Source: Allobosea sp. 47.2.35 (GTDB lineage: Bacteria; Pseudomonadota; Alphaproteobacteria; Rhizobiales; Beijerinckiaceae). Taken from it: DNA of 64,000 nt. The stretch is from NCBI RefSeq assembly GCF_024655635.1, contig NZ_JANLGI010000003.1, forward strand, positions 1 to 64,000. Reading direction: 5' to 3'. Of this stretch, positions 8,313-17,592 are shown piece by piece (positions within the stretch are counted from its first letter, which is position 1; every line of letters starts with the position of its first letter). The position numbers and the translations under genes are program-made. The notes below the pieces were generated by a model. That model was not told the DNA's origin, did not search any database, and worked only from the letters and a program-made list of their open reading frames with translations.

Positions 8313-8681
8313 TCACTTCTTCTTGCCGGCGATCGGCTTCGCCTTGCCCTTGCGGGTACGGGCGTTGGTGTGCGTGCGCTGGCCGCGGACCGGCAGCGAG
8401 CGGCGATGACGCAGGCCGCGATAGCAGCCGAGATCCATCAGGCGCTTGATGTTCATCGAGACTTCGCGGCGCAGATCGCCCTCGACGAGATAGTCGCGGT
8501 CGATCGTCTCGCGAATCTGCAGGACTTCGGCGTCGGTCAGCTGGTTGACGCGGCGCTCCGGCGCGATGCCGACCTTCTCGATGATCTCCTGGGCCTTGGC
8601 CGCGCCAATGCCGTGGATGTACTGCAGGCCGATGACGACGCGCTTGCCGGTGGGAATGTTGACGCCCGCGATACGAGCCAT
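8313..8681 (-). CDS. rpsM: 30S ribosomal protein S13
   Basis: A 122-residue S13 of the small-subunit head, which touches the P-site tRNA and the inter-subunit bridge. The helix-two-turn-helix region ([13 protein letters not shown]) and the basic tail with [15 protein letters not shown] are intact. It is the first gene of the rpsM-rpsK-rpoA-rplQ unit. The 348-bp upstream gap holds a good promoter candidate, and a periplasmic binding protein gene separates it from adk, so this unit is probably transcribed independently of the spc segment. Confidence 0.98.
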   Translation of the reverse strand: MARIAGVNIPTGKRVVIGLQYIHGIGAAKAQEIIEKVGIAPERRVNQLTDAEVLQIRETIDRDYLVEGDLRREVSMNIKRLMDLGCYRGLRHRRSLPVRGQRTHTNARTRKGKAKPIAGKKK

Positions 8682-8853
8682 GGCCTCATCTCCATGTCGG
8701 CCGAAGCACCCGATGGCACCCCGGCGGTGGGAAAAATCCCGCGTCCGGTGGAGGCCGGCTCATGCAGGACGTTGAACGGCTCCACGCGATAATGCGACGT
8801 CGTCCCTTCTCGCGAAGGCAACGGCATCGCTCCCATGAAACCGGATGGCGGCT

Positions 8854-8881
8854 CGTTAACGGGTTGGGCGCAACGAGTCAA
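8854..8881 (-). promoter_or_regulatory. Candidate promoter of the rpsM-rpsK-rpoA-rplQ unit
   Basis: On the minus strand TTGACT (8876-8881) and TTAACG (8854-8859) are 16 bp apart. This matches the TTGAC-type -35 common in alphaproteobacterial housekeeping promoters. It lies about 170 bp upstream of the rpsM start. Confidence 0.5.
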
Positions 8882-8972
8882 CCCGTGCAACCAAGAAACA
8901 TGCCAAGGCCGGTGAACCAGCCGAAGCGCTGCGAGGTCAAGGCGGTAGCCGCGATTGCTATATAAGGGCTCC

Positions 8973-9011
8973 GTCATTCCGGGCAAGCGGCGTGGCCGCG
9001 CCCGGAATGAC
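8973..9011 (-). terminator. Large hairpin, terminator-like or repeat palindrome, after the binding protein gene
   Basis: A perfect 12-bp inverted repeat (GTCATTCCGGGC and its complement) encloses a second 5-bp stem (GCGGC/GCCGC). It begins 19 bp after the stop codon at 9030. The CATTCCGGGC/GCCCGGAATG arms resemble intergenic palindromes that I recall as frequent in Rhizobiales genomes. It can stop transcription by structure, but it has no strong T tract. Confidence 0.55.
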
Positions 9012-9029
9012 GCGCTCACGGATGAACCC

Positions 9030-10229
9030 TTACTTCTTCACCAGGCTGCACTTGCTCTCCGAGAGCGGTGCGATGATCTCGGCCGCCGGGATCTTGCGGA
9101 CGACCTTGAAGTAATCCCACGGCGCCTTCGAATCGGTGGGCTTCTTCACCTCGACCAGCAGCATGTCGTTCATCAGCCGGCCATCCTCGCGGACCTTCGC
9201 GCCCGGCGCGTAGAAATCCTCGACCGGCAGCTCCTTCATCTTCGCCGCGACCGCGGGGCCGGCGGCGGTGCCGGCGGCCTTCACGGCCTTGAGATAGTGC
9301 AGCACCGAGGAATAGACGCTGGCCTGGATCATGCCCGGCATCTTCTTGGTCCGCGCCATGTAGCGGTCGGCGAAGTCGCGGCTCGGCTTGTCGGCATCAT
9401 GGTAATAGGCGGTGGTGGTTATCAGCCCCTTGGCCTTGTCGAGGCCGAGACCGTGGACGTCGCTCAGCACCACGACCATCGCCGCGAGCTTCTGGCCGCC
9501 ATCGACCAGGCCGAACTCGCCGGCCTGCTTGATCGAGTTGATCGTGTCCGTACCCGCATTGGCGAAGGCGACGATCTTGGCTTTGGAGGCCTGCGCCTGC
9601 AGCAGGAACGAGGAGAAGTCGGGCGTCGAGAGCGGCGCGCGCACCGTGCCCAGCGTCTTGCCGCCATTGGCCTTCACGATCGACTCGATATCGGCGGTGA
9701 GCTGGTGGCCGAAGGCATAGTCGGCAGCAATGATATACCAGCTGTCGCCGCCCTCGCGCAGCACCGAAAGCGCCGTGCCCTTGGCCGAGGTCGCCGTGTC
9801 GAAGGTCCACATGAAGCCGGTCGGCGAACAATCCTCGTTGAAGAGGCGCGTCGTCGCCGGGCCGTTATAGAGCGCGATCTTCTGCTTTTCCTTGGCGATG
9901 CCGGCCACCCCCAGCGCGACGGCGGAGTTGGTCAGGTCCGCGATCGCGGTGACACCATCGACATCGTACCAGCGACGCGCCAGCCCCACGGCGATGTCCG
10001 GCTTGTTCTGATGGTCGCCCGAGACGATCTCGATCGGCTTGCCCAGCACCGAGCCGCCGAAATCCTCGATCGCGAGCTTCGCCGCCTCGACCGAGCCCAA
10101 TCCTCCGAATTCGGCATAGTTGCCGGACTGGTCGTTGAGGATGCCGATCTTCACTGCGTCCTGCGCCCGCGCCGCCGCCGGCATCAACGCCAGCGTGCTC
10201 GCGACCAGCAATGCTCCAAACCTCGTCAT
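9030..10229 (-). CDS. ABC transporter substrate-binding protein, branched-chain amino acid (LivJ) type
   Basis: A 399-residue periplasmic binding protein of type I fold. The signal peptide ends at ARA (residue 22) before QDAVKIGILNDQSGNYAEFGG, the typical N-terminus of Leu/Ile/Val-type and amide-binding proteins. Two lobes with a type I pattern follow, ending in a Lys-rich C-terminus with a cysteine (SKCSLVKK). No permease or ATPase gene is adjacent, so it is an orphan whose transporter partner lies elsewhere. It lies between adk and rpsM, flanked by a terminator upstream and a hairpin downstream, and so looks like a separate transcription unit inserted into the ribosomal cluster. The ligand is unknown. 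Confidence 0.9.
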   Translation of the reverse strand: MTRFGALLVASTLALMPAAARAQDAVKIGILNDQSGNYAEFGGLGSVEAAKLAIEDFGGSVLGKPIEIVSGDHQNKPDIAVGLARRWYDVDGVTAIADLTNSAVALGVAGIAKEKQKIALYNGPATTRLFNEDCSPTGFMWTFDTATSAKGTALSVLREGGDSWYIIAADYAFGHQLTADIESIVKANGGKTLGTVRAPLSTPDFSSFLLQAQASKAKIVAFANAGTDTINSIKQAGEFGLVDGGQKLAAMVVVLSDVHGLGLDKAKGLITTTAYYHDADKPSRDFADRYMARTKKMPGMIQASVYSSVLHYLKAVKAAGTAAGPAVAAKMKELPVEDFYAPGAKVREDGRLMNDMLLVEVKKPTDSKAPWDYFKVVRKIPAAEIIAPLSESKCSLVKK

Positions 10230-10410
10230 GCGCCTGCTCCCTGTCCTGCAACCGGACCCGGAAAACCGCTTCGCCTTCCGGTCGACGGATGCTTGCCACC
10301 GCTTCGCGCGGATTGGGCTTCAGCACATCCGCCGTGGTTGAGCCTGTCAACGCACGGGCAGGCCGAGAAAAGGCAAAGGCATCAGCGCAAAAGCGCACCG
10401 CAGAAATGAA

Positions 10411-10444
10411 GAACCCGGCCGAACCGTAAGGTCCGCCCGGGTTC
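10411..10444 (-). terminator. Intrinsic terminator after adk
   Basis: Arms GAACCCGG and CCGGGTTC enclose a further partly paired segment. The minus strand continues TTCATTTCTG. It starts 25 bp after the adk stop, so the spc-segment transcript probably ends here, before the binding protein gene. Confidence 0.7.
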
Positions 10445-10468
10445 GAACTGGTTTCGCTGGAGAGCCGA

Positions 10469-11062
10469 TCAGCCCTGAGCGGCGACCGAAAGCGCGTCCG
10501 CGATCGCCTGCGAGACATCGTCGATCGGCTGCATGCCGTCGATTGCCGTCAGTTGGCCACGCTTCTCGTAATAGGGCGCGACCACGGCCGTATCGCGGTT
10601 ATAGGCTTCGAGCCGGGTCTTGAAGACCTCCGGGTCGTCGTCCTTGCGCACCGGCTGCCCGGCCGCCCTCGCCTCATCGGCGCGGCGGACGATGCGGTCG
10701 ACGAGCTTGGTCTGGTCGACCCTGAGTTCGAGCACGGCGTCGAGCTTCAGCCCCTTCCCGTCCAGCATCCGGTCGAGCGCTTCGGCCTGCGCCAGCGTCC
10801 GCGGAAAGCCGTCGAGGATGAAGCCCTTCCTGGCATCCGCCTCTTCGATGCGGTCGGCGACGATGCCGATAACGATCTCGTCCGAGACCAGCCCGCCCGC
10901 ATCCATCACGGCCTTGGCCTTCTGGCCGACCGGGGTGCCGGCGGCGACGGCCGCGCGCAGCATGTCGCCGGTCGAGAGTTGCGGAATGCCGTGCTTCGCG
11001 ACAATGCGCGCCGCCTGAGTGCCCTTACCCGCCCCCGGCGGCCCCAGGAAAATCAACCGCAT
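10469..11062 (-). CDS. adk: Adenylate kinase
   Basis: A 197-residue enzyme that interconverts ATP + AMP and 2 ADP. The P-loop GPPGAGKGT is at residues 7-15. The NMP-binding part has [10 protein letters not shown], followed by [15 protein letters not shown] and a short LID region with [29 protein letters not shown], without the four-cysteine zinc site of Gram-positive forms. Its ATG directly abuts the secY stop codon. A terminator follows 25 bp after its stop. Confidence 0.98.
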   Translation of the reverse strand: MRLIFLGPPGAGKGTQAARIVAKHGIPQLSTGDMLRAAVAAGTPVGQKAKAVMDAGGLVSDEIVIGIVADRIEEADARKGFILDGFPRTLAQAEALDRMLDGKGLKLDAVLELRVDQTKLVDRIVRRADEARAAGQPVRKDDDPEVFKTRLEAYNRDTAVVAPYYEKRGQLTAIDGMQPIDDVSQAIADALSVAAQG

Positions 11063-12400
11063 TTAGCGCCTCGCTCCTCGCAACTTGGCCTTCTTGACCA
11101 GCCCTTCGTACTGATGGGCCAGCAGGTGCCCGTGAACTTGCGCCACGGTGTCCATCGTCGTCGTCACCACGATGAGCAGCGAGGTGCCGCCCAGCAGGAT
11201 GATCGGAATCTGAGCATAGGTGATCATGAACTCGGGGATAAGGCAGACAATCGTCAAATATCCTGCGCCGAGAACGGTGATGCGCGTGAGGATGCGGTCG
11301 ATATGCTCGGCGGTCCGCTCGCCCGGACGGATGCCCGGCATGAAGCCGCCATGCTTCTTGAGGTTGTCTGCCGTCTCGACCGGGTTGAACACGATCGCGG
11401 TGTAGAAGAAGCAGAAGAAGATGATCAGCGCCGCGTAGAGGATCATGAACAGCGGCCGGCCATGGGCCAGATAGGTCGCCATGGTCGACAGGAAGCCGGT
11501 GCCGCCCGAGGCCTGCTGGAAGCTCGCGACGGTCGTCGGCAGCAGCAGCAGCGACGAGGCGAAGATCGGCGGGATGACGCCGGCGGTGTTGAGCTTCAGC
11601 GGCAGGAACGAGGTCTGGCCCTCATACATGCGGTTGCCGACCTGGCGCTTCGGATAGTTGATCAGCAGGCGGCGCTGGGCGCGCTCCATGAACACGCAGA
11701 AGGCGATGACGCAGATAGCCATCACCAGCACGCCGAGCAGCAGGCCGGTCGAGATCGCGCCCTGGCGGCCGAGCTCGAAGGTCTGGGCGAGCTGCGAGGG
11801 GAATTCGGCGATGATGCCCGCGAAGATGATCATCGAGGTGCCGTTGCCGATGCCGCGGCTGGTGATCTGCTCACCGAGCCAGAGCAGGAACATCGTGCCG
11901 CCGACGAGCGTGATCGTGGTCGAGAGCAGGAAGAACGGCCCGGGCTGCAGCACGAGGTTGCCCGAGCCCTGCAGGCCGACGCCGATCGCATAGGCCTGGA
12001 ACACGGCCAGCACGAGGGTCAGGTAGCGGGTGTACTGGTTCAGGGTCTTGCGGCCCTGCTCGCCTTCCTTCTTCAGCGCCTCGAAGCTCGGCACCACGCT
12101 GGAGAGCAGCTGCACGATGATCGAGGCCGAGATGTAGGGCATGATCGCAAGCGCGAAGATCGCAAGACGTCCGACCGCGCCGCCAGAGAACATGTTGAAC
12201 ATGCCGAGCATGCCGGACTGGGTCTGGCGGAAGAGATCAGCCACCGCATCCGGATTCATTCCGGGCAGCGGGATATAGGTGCCGAGCCGGTAGATGACGA
12301 GCGCGCCCAGCGTGAACCAGATTCGCTTCTTGAGTTCATCCGCCTTGGCGAAAGCCCCGAAATTGAGGTTCGCCGCAAGCTGTTCAGCCGCCGATGCCAT
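11063..12400 (-). CDS. secY: Preprotein translocase subunit SecY
   Basis: A 445-residue central pore subunit of the Sec translocon, with ten hydrophobic helices. Family segments include RLGTYIPLPGMNP near helix 1, GIGNGTSMIIFAGI, and NPVETADNLKKHGGFMPGIRPGERT before the last helices. It works with SecE, also encoded here (39613). It is separated from rplO by a 155-bp gap with a strong stem-loop and is followed without spacing by adk. Confidence 0.98.
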   Translation of the reverse strand: MASAAEQLAANLNFGAFAKADELKKRIWFTLGALVIYRLGTYIPLPGMNPDAVADLFRQTQSGMLGMFNMFSGGAVGRLAIFALAIMPYISASIIVQLLSSVVPSFEALKKEGEQGRKTLNQYTRYLTLVLAVFQAYAIGVGLQGSGNLVLQPGPFFLLSTTITLVGGTMFLLWLGEQITSRGIGNGTSMIIFAGIIAEFPSQLAQTFELGRQGAISTGLLLGVLVMAICVIAFCVFMERAQRRLLINYPKRQVGNRMYEGQTSFLPLKLNTAGVIPPIFASSLLLLPTTVASFQQASGGTGFLSTMATYLAHGRPLFMILYAALIIFFCFFYTAIVFNPVETADNLKKHGGFMPGIRPGERTAEHIDRILTRITVLGAGYLTIVCLIPEFMITYAQIPIILLGGTSLLIVVTTTMDTVAQVHGHLLAHQYEGLVKKAKLRGARR

Positions 12401-12496
12401 GCGTCCGGTCCCTGGGTCTCAAACTGGTCGTTGAAGCACATCGCTCAACGCACGCGAGGTGCTGTCTGCGGATTCGTGCCTTGCGTCAAACAGTCA

Positions 12497-12530
12497 AACG
12501 GCGGCCAAGGCGCTGGGCCCGGCCGCCGTT
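12497..12530 (-). terminator. Terminator-like stem-loop between rplO and secY
   Basis: A perfect 10-bp stem (AACGGCGGCC and its complement) with a 14-nt loop, followed on the minus strand by TTTGACTGTTTGACG. The T content is moderate, so it could act as a partial terminator that lowers secY expression relative to the ribosomal genes. Confidence 0.5.
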
Positions 12531-12555
12531 CGCAAACGTCATGTAGGCGTTCGGA

Positions 12556-13035
12556 TCACGCCTGTGAAGCGGCAGCCGCCAGGATCTTGACCGAACCGCC
12601 AGCCTTCTCGATCGCAGCGACGGCCGACTTGGACGCGCCCGCGACTTCGAAAGCAAGCTTGGTCTTGAGCTCGCCGACGCCGAGGATCTTGACGCCGTCC
12701 TTGGCCTGGCGGGTGATGACACCGGCGGCGACGAGCGCCTCGATGGTCACGGTGCCCTTGGCGTCGAGCTTGCCGGCTTCCACCGCCTGCTGAATCCGGC
12801 CGAGGTTCACCTCGTTCAAATCCTTGGCGAAGAGGTTGTTGAAGCCGCGCTTCGGCAGGCGACGATACAGCGGCATCTGGCCGCCTTCGAAGCCCTTGAT
12901 GGCGACGCCGGCGCGCGAGGTCTGACCCTTCACGCCGCGACCACCGGTCTTGCCCTTGCCGGAGCCAATGCCACGGCCGACGCGGATGCGCTGCTTCAGA
13001 GCGCCTTCGTTGTCACGGATTTCATTGAGTTTCAT
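12556..13035 (-). CDS. rplO: 50S ribosomal protein L15
   Basis: A 159-residue L15, a late-assembly protein of the large subunit with a long glycine-rich N-terminal extension ([22 protein letters not shown]) that penetrates rRNA. The C-terminal globular part ends with [17 protein letters not shown]. It follows rpmD by 12 bp, in the usual spc order. Confidence 0.98.
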   Translation of the reverse strand: MKLNEIRDNEGALKQRIRVGRGIGSGKGKTGGRGVKGQTSRAGVAIKGFEGGQMPLYRRLPKRGFNNLFAKDLNEVNLGRIQQAVEAGKLDAKGTVTIEALVAAGVITRQAKDGVKILGVGELKTKLAFEVAGASKSAVAAIEKAGGSVKILAAAASQA

Positions 13036-13047
13036 GTGTCGCCCTCC

Positions 13048-13242
13048 TCACTTCGCGTCGACGACGCGGACGAGGTGCTTGACCTTCTCGACCATGCCAC
13101 GCACCGCGGGGGTGTCCTGGAGGGTCGAGCGGCGGCGGATCTTGTTCAGGCCGAGACCGATGAGGGTCTGGCGCTGGGTGGCCTCGCGGCGGATCGGCGA
13201 ACCGATCTGCTCGATGGTGAAGGTCTTCTCAGCCTTTGCCAT
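13048..13242 (-). CDS. rpmD: 50S ribosomal protein L30
   Basis: A 64-residue L30 with the typical core [39 protein letters not shown]. The start MAKAEKTF at 13242 matches family length; the open frame extends 14 codons further toward the rpsE end without family support. It is tightly packed between rpsE and rplO. Confidence 0.97.
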   Translation of the reverse strand: MAKAEKTFTIEQIGSPIRREATQRQTLIGLGLNKIRRRSTLQDTPAVRGMVEKVKHLVRVVDAK

Positions 13243-13252
13243 GATGTCCCCC

Positions 13253-13816
13253 TCACGCTTCCGCGGCCGCATCCGTGCCGGCATCGCGGCGACGGGTCTG
13301 CAGGGCCGAAACCTTGAGCGAGCGACGAGCCGCGACCGAGCGCGGGCTGTCCTCGTTCTTCAGCGCGTCGAAGGTGGCGCGCACGAGGTTGTACGGGTTG
13401 GAGGAGCCGAGCGACTTCGACACGACGTCCTGCATGCCGACCGCCTCGAAGACGGCGCGCATCGGGCCGCCGGCGATGATGCCGGTACCGGCCGGAGCCG
13501 CGCGCAGCACGACCTTGCCGGCGCCGTGGCGGCCCTGCACGTCGTGATGGAGGGTCCGGCCCTCGCGCAGCGGGATGCGGACGAGACCGCGCTTGGCGGC
13601 TTCAGTTGCCTTGCGGATCGCCTCGGGAACTTCACGGGCCTTGCCGTGGCCGAAGCCGACGCGGCCCTTCTGGTCGCCGACGACGACGAGCGCGGCGAAG
13701 CCGAAGCGACGACCACCCTTCACCACCTTGGCGACGCGGTTGATGTGGACGAGCTTGTCCACGAATTCGGAAACTTCCGTTTCCCGATCTTTACGCTCAC
13801 GCGGCTCTCTAGCCAT
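13253..13816 (-). CDS. rpsE: 30S ribosomal protein S5
   Basis: A 187-residue S5, which helps control decoding accuracy and the mRNA entry helicase site. The double-stranded RNA-binding N-terminal domain ([30 protein letters not shown]) and the C-terminal domain ([21 protein letters not shown]) are intact. The C-terminus is extended by an Ala/Arg-rich tail. A strong hairpin lies in the upstream gap from rplR. Confidence 0.98.
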   Translation of the reverse strand: MAREPRERKDRETEVSEFVDKLVHINRVAKVVKGGRRFGFAALVVVGDQKGRVGFGHGKAREVPEAIRKATEAAKRGLVRIPLREGRTLHHDVQGRHGAGKVVLRAAPAGTGIIAGGPMRAVFEAVGMQDVVSKSLGSSNPYNLVRATFDALKNEDSPRSVAARRSLKVSALQTRRRDAGTDAAAEA

Positions 13817-13915
13817 GTGTCTGTCCTCTTACTTGCGCGGACGAGGATCGAAGCCCCGCCGCTCGCTCGAGCCTAACCCCGTGCGTCATTGCGCGGGGAA
13901 GCTTGTAAACAGGCA

Positions 13916-13948
13916 TCGCCCGGCCGGCGCTGAACGCTGGCCGGGCGA
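13916..13948 (-). other. Strong stem-loop between rplR and rpsE
   Basis: A 10-bp perfect outer stem (TCGCCCGGCC and its complement), continued by 3-4 more pairs, closes a short loop. It begins 12 bp after the rplR stop codon. There is no T tract, so it is an RNA structure signal rather than a normal terminator. Confidence 0.5.
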
Positions 13949-13960
13949 AACCCGATAACC

Positions 13961-14323
13961 TCAGAAGCTGAGGCCGCCCTCGCGGGCCGCTTCGGCCAGC
14001 GCCTTGACGCGGCCATGGTACATGTACGGGCCGCGGTCGAAGACCACTTCCGTCACACCGGCCTTGACCGCGCGCTCGGCGACGATCTTGCCGATCTGGC
14101 CGGCGGCCTCGACATTCGCGCCGGACTTGATCTGCTCGCGCACATCCTTGTCCCGCGACGAAGCGGAAGCGAGGGTGACCCCGTTCACGTCGTCGATGAC
14201 CTGGGCGTAGATCTGCTTGCCGGTGCGGTGCACCGACAGGCGCGGGCGACCATTGGCTACGGCCTTGATCGCGCGGCGGACGCGGGCCTTGCGGCGCGCA
14301 GTCACATCGTTCTGCTTGCTCAT
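13961..14323 (-). CDS. rplR: 50S ribosomal protein L18
   Basis: A 120-residue L18, which binds 5S rRNA with L5 (rplE in this cluster). It has the conserved [23 protein letters not shown] segment and the C-terminal [24 protein letters not shown] motif. It follows rplF by 11 bp. Confidence 0.98.
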   Translation of the reverse strand: MSKQNDVTARRKARVRRAIKAVANGRPRLSVHRTGKQIYAQVIDDVNGVTLASASSRDKDVREQIKSGANVEAAGQIGKIVAERAVKAGVTEVVFDRGPYMYHGRVKALAEAAREGGLSF

Positions 14324-14334
14324 GGCTGGCGTCC

Positions 14335-14868
14335 TTACTTCTTCTTGCCTTCCTTGCGGAAGATGAATTCGCCGGCGTACTTGACGCCCTTGCCCTTGTA
14401 GGGCTCGGGGCCACGATAGTCGCGGATTTCCGCGGCGGTCTGGCCGACGACCTGCTTGTCGATGCCGCTGACGACGATTTCCGTCGGCTTCGGCGTCACG
14501 ATCGCGACACCGGCCGGGATTTCGTAGTCGATGTCGTGGCTGTAGCCGAGCGACAGCTTCAGCACCTTGCCAGCGACGGCGGCCTTGTAGCCGACGCCGT
14601 TGATCTCGAGGCGCTTCTCGAAGCCGGCGGTGGTGCCGATCACGAGGTTGTTGATGCGGGCGCGCGAGGTGCCCCAGAGCGCACGGGCGCGCTTCGACTG
14701 CGAACGCGGCTGCACCGCGATCGCGCCGTTCTCCATGGCGACCGAGACGTCCTCGGGAACCTCGAAGGAGAGCTCGCCCTTGGAGCCCTTGATCTTGACG
14801 AGCTGGCCGGTGACCGAGGCGGTGACGCCCGCGGGAACCGAAACCGGCTTCTTACCGATACGAGACAT
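14335..14868 (-). CDS. rplF: 50S ribosomal protein L6
   Basis: A 177-residue L6 near the GTPase-associated region. It is built of two similar domains, with the C-terminal signature [18 protein letters not shown]. Start [15 protein letters not shown] and length are standard. It lies between rpsH and rplR. Confidence 0.98.
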   Translation of the reverse strand: MSRIGKKPVSVPAGVTASVTGQLVKIKGSKGELSFEVPEDVSVAMENGAIAVQPRSQSKRARALWGTSRARINNLVIGTTAGFEKRLEINGVGYKAAVAGKVLKLSLGYSHDIDYEIPAGVAIVTPKPTEIVVSGIDKQVVGQTAAEIRDYRGPEPYKGKGVKYAGEFIFRKEGKKK

Positions 14869-14906
14869 TTGGATTTCTCCTGAAAATGAGCGGGGCGCCT
14901 GTAAGG

Positions 14907-15305
14907 TCAGAAGACCTTGCAGAGCACTTCGCCGCCCACGTTCTGCTCGCGGGCCACATGATCGGCCATCACGCCACGCGGGGTCGAGACGATCGTCACG
15001 CCAAGGCCATCGGCCACGCGCGGCATGGTCTCGACCGACGAGTAAACGCGGCGGCCGGGCTTCGAAACACGCGAGATCGACCGGATGACCGGCTGGCCCT
15101 CGTGATACTTCAGCTCGATGTCGAACTCCGTCCGGCCATTGCCGAACTCGGTCTGGCTGTAGCCGCGGATGTAGCCCTCGGACTGCAGCACGTCGAGCAC
15201 GCGGGCGCGCAGCTTCGAGCCAGGGGTGGAAACGCGGGACTTGCGACGCATCTGCGCATTGCGGATGCGGGTCAGCATATCGCCGAGCGGATCAATGATT
15301 GCCAT
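14907..15305 (-). CDS. rpsH: 30S ribosomal protein S8
   Basis: A 132-residue S8, a primary 16S rRNA-binding protein and, in enterobacteria, the translational regulator of the spc operon. The conserved N-terminus [14 protein letters not shown] and the C-terminal [31 protein letters not shown] are present. Whether it regulates this cluster is not visible from sequence. Confidence 0.98.
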   Translation of the reverse strand: MAIIDPLGDMLTRIRNAQMRRKSRVSTPGSKLRARVLDVLQSEGYIRGYSQTEFGNGRTEFDIELKYHEGQPVIRSISRVSKPGRRVYSSVETMPRVADGLGVTIVSTPRGVMADHVAREQNVGGEVLCKVF

Positions 15306-15319
15306 TGTTCCAGTCCTCC

Positions 15320-15625
15320 TTACCAGCTCGACTTCACGAGGCCGGGAACCAGCCCCTTGTTACCGAGCTCACGCAGCGCGACACGCGACATCTTGAGCTT
15401 GCGATAGAACGCGCGCGGACGACCCGTCACTTCGCAGCGGTTGCGAATGCGAATCTTGGCCGAGTTGCGCGGCAGTTCGGCCAGCTTCAGGCGGGCGAGG
15501 AAACGCTCGTCCATGGGCTGGTTGTCGTCATTGGCGATCGCGAGAAGGCGAGCCCGGCGGCCGGCGAATTTCTTCACCAGCTTCCTGCGGCGCTCGTTGT
15601 TCTCGACGGAGCTTTTCTTAGCCAT
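15320..15625 (-). CDS. rpsN: 30S ribosomal protein S14
   Basis: A 101-residue S14 of the long type without the zinc-binding cysteines, as usual in alphaproteobacteria. The C-terminal half has [39 protein letters not shown]. It lies between rplE and rpsH. Confidence 0.98.
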   Translation of the reverse strand: MAKKSSVENNERRRKLVKKFAGRRARLLAIANDDNQPMDERFLARLKLAELPRNSAKIRIRNRCEVTGRPRAFYRKLKMSRVALRELGNKGLVPGLVKSSW

Positions 15626-15661
15626 CGATCTCTCCTGGTTTCCGCGTATGAACGCTTAGGT

Positions 15662-16228
15662 TCACTGCCGGAACGGGAAGTTGAAGTGCTTGAGCAGAGC
15701 GCGTGCCTCGTCGTCCGACTTCGCAGTCGTGCAGACGATCACGTCCATGCCCCAGACCTGGTCGACCTTGTCGTAGTTGATCTCGGGGAACACGATGTGC
15801 TCCTTGATCCCGAGCGCGAAATTGCCGCGCCCGTCGAACGACTTGGGGTTGAGGCCCCGGAAGTCGCGCACGCGGGGCAAAGCGATGGTGACGAGCCGGT
15901 CGACGAACTCGAACATCTTGGTCTTGCGCAGCGTGACCTTGCAGCCAACCGCCATGTTCTCGCGCAGCTTGAAGCCGGCGATGGCGAGGCGGGACTTGGT
16001 GATGACCGGCTTCTGGCCAGCGATCATGGCGAGGTCGCCGGCAGCGTTGTCGACCTTCTTGCGGTCGGCAGTCGCTTCACCAACGCCCATGTTGATGACG
16101 ATCTTCTCGATCGCCGGCACTTCCATGACGTTCTTGTAGCCGAATTCGGCGATCATCGCGGGACGAACGACGTCCTCGTAATGCTTCTTCATGCGCGGCG
16201 AGAGCGCCGCCTGCTGAGCCTCAGCCAT
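15662..16228 (-). CDS. rplE: 50S ribosomal protein L5
   Basis: A 188-residue L5, which binds 5S rRNA and contacts P-site tRNA. Conserved segments include [36 protein letters not shown] and [21 protein letters not shown]. Its start overlaps the end of rplX by 8 bp, so the two are translationally coupled. Confidence 0.98.
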   Translation of the reverse strand: MAEAQQAALSPRMKKHYEDVVRPAMIAEFGYKNVMEVPAIEKIVINMGVGEATADRKKVDNAAGDLAMIAGQKPVITKSRLAIAGFKLRENMAVGCKVTLRKTKMFEFVDRLVTIALPRVRDFRGLNPKSFDGRGNFALGIKEHIVFPEINYDKVDQVWGMDVIVCTTAKSDDEARALLKHFNFPFRQ

Positions 16229-16538
16229 CGATCAGATCCCCCGAACGCTTGGCGAAACGAACCTTGCGGCCGTCATCGAGCACCTTGAAACCGACGCGGG
16301 TCGCCTTGCCGTCCTTGGGATCGGCGATGGCGATGTTCGACAGGTCGATCGTCGCTTCCTTGCTGATGATGCCGCCCTCGGACTGCGGGGACTGCTTCGT
16401 GTGGCGCTTCACCAGGTTGACGCCACGAACGACGGCGCGGCCGTCCTTCGGCAGAACCTGGAGCACCTCACCCGCCTTGCCCTTGTCGCGGCCGGCGAGC
16501 ACGACGACCTTGTCGCCCTTCTTGATCTTCGCAGCCAT
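16221..16538 (-). CDS. rplX: 50S ribosomal protein L24
   Basis: A 105-residue L24, an assembly initiator of the large subunit with an N-terminal KOW motif ([25 protein letters not shown]). The start at 16538 shares a base with the rplN stop codon (TGATG), giving exact coupling; the longer open frame to 16847 overlaps rplN and is not real. It overlaps rplE by 8 bp. Confidence 0.98.
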   Translation of the reverse strand: MAAKIKKGDKVVVLAGRDKGKAGEVLQVLPKDGRAVVRGVNLVKRHTKQSPQSEGGIISKEATIDLSNIAIADPKDGKATRVGFKVLDDGRKVRFAKRSGDLIDG

Positions 16539-16906
16539 CACAGCACCTCCGGCGCCAGCGAGATGATCTTCATGTGGTTCTTGGCGCGCAGCTCGCGCGG
16601 AACCGGTCCGAAGATACGCGTGCCGACCGGCTCCTTCTGGTTGTTGATCAGCACGGCCGCATTGCGGTCGAAGCGGATCACCGAACCGTCCTGGCGCTTG
16701 ACGTCCTTGGCGGTGCGAACGACGACCGCCTTCATGACGTCGCCCTTCTTCACGCGACCGCGCGGAATGGCTTCCTTGATCGAAACGACGATGATGTCGC
16801 CAATACGGGCATAGCGCCGCTTCGACCCGCCGAGAACCTTGATGCACATCACGCGACGCGCGCCGGAATTGTCGGCGACGTCGAGATTCGTCTGCACCTG
16901 GATCAT
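16538..16906 (-). CDS. rplN: 50S ribosomal protein L14
   Basis: A 122-residue L14 at the subunit interface. It begins [27 protein letters not shown] and contains [26 protein letters not shown] and [13 protein letters not shown]. It is the first gene after the unusual 209-bp gap from rpsQ. Confidence 0.98.
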   Translation of the reverse strand: MIQVQTNLDVADNSGARRVMCIKVLGGSKRRYARIGDIIVVSIKEAIPRGRVKKGDVMKAVVVRTAKDVKRQDGSVIRFDRNAAVLINNQKEPVGTRIFGPVPRELRAKNHMKIISLAPEVL

Positions 16907-17020
16907 GGCCTTGATCCTTCCAATCTGTGTATCAGCGCGGTTTCCCGGACCGCATCAGCGCCGCCCGGGACTACGACTGACGGGGGTCGATCGCCCCCTG
17001 GCCTCAAACAAAACACGATG

Positions 17021-17045
17021 CGCAAAAGTGGTTTCCACCTTTGCG
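17021..17045. repeat. 25-bp quasi-palindrome in the rpsQ-rplN gap
   Basis: Arms CGCAAAAGTGG and CCACCTTTGCG flank a TTT centre, with one mismatch that becomes a G-U pair in the minus-strand RNA. Similar AAAGTGG/CCACTTT palindromes are, from memory, dispersed between genes in Rhizobiales, so this is probably a repeat copy inside the otherwise compact cluster. Confidence 0.45.
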
Positions 17046-17115
17046 GAGAAACATGTCCGGCTTCTTTCCTGCCCCGCCCTGCCCCTGATTCGGGGCCGGG
17101 CGAAGCCGTCTCGAA

Positions 17116-17358
17116 TCACGCCTTGGGGGCGTCCTCGAGCACAACCCAGCTTTTCAGCTTGGAAATCGGCTTGGACTCCTCGATCCAAACCGTGTCGCCG
17201 ACCTTGAACGAACCCGCCTCGTCATGGGCGTGATAGTTCTTCGTACGGCGCACCGTCTTCTTGAGGAGCGGGTGCGTATAACGCCGCTCGACCTTAACCA
17301 CAACAGTTTTGTTCTGCTTGTCGCTGACGACGACGCCCTGCAGTACGCGCTTAGGCAT
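17116..17358 (-). CDS. rpsQ: 30S ribosomal protein S17
   Basis: An 80-residue S17, a primary 16S rRNA-binding protein with an OB fold. It has [34 protein letters not shown] and the [20 protein letters not shown] segment. It lies 10 bp after rpmC and before a 209-bp gap. Confidence 0.98.
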   Translation of the reverse strand: MPKRVLQGVVVSDKQNKTVVVKVERRYTHPLLKKTVRRTKNYHAHDEAGSFKVGDTVWIEESKPISKLKSWVVLEDAPKA

Positions 17359-17368
17359 TATTCTCTCC

Positions 17369-17581
17369 TCACGCGCTCGCCGCGACGGTCTTCGACCGCT
17401 GCAGCGTCTTGATGCGGGCGATGTCCTTGCGCACTTCGGTGACGCGCGCGGTGTTCTCGAGCTGCCCGGTGGCCTTCTGGAAGCGCAGGTTGAACTGCTC
17501 CTTCTTGAGCTTGAGGAGCTCGTCCTGGAGCTGGTCCGTGCTCATGGCCTTCAGGTCGGACTGACGCTGAGTGATTTTCAT
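17369..17581 (-). CDS. rpmC: 50S ribosomal protein L29
   Basis: A 70-residue helical L29 located by the exit tunnel, where SRP and trigger factor dock. The [35 protein letters not shown] core is typical. It lies between rplP and rpsQ. Confidence 0.97.
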   Translation of the reverse strand: MKITQRQSDLKAMSTDQLQDELLKLKKEQFNLRFQKATGQLENTARVTEVRKDIARIKTLQRSKTVAASA

Positions 17582-17592
17582 GTCGGCCTCCC

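Larger units (their letters stand above)
8682..9029. other. Non-coding gap upstream of rpsM
   Basis: A 348-bp stretch without a convincing gene. It holds the candidate rpsM promoter (8854-8881), a leader of about 170 bp, and a large palindrome (8973-9011) just past the end of the binding protein gene. Short open frames across it lack ribosome-binding sites and family resemblance. Confidence 0.6.
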
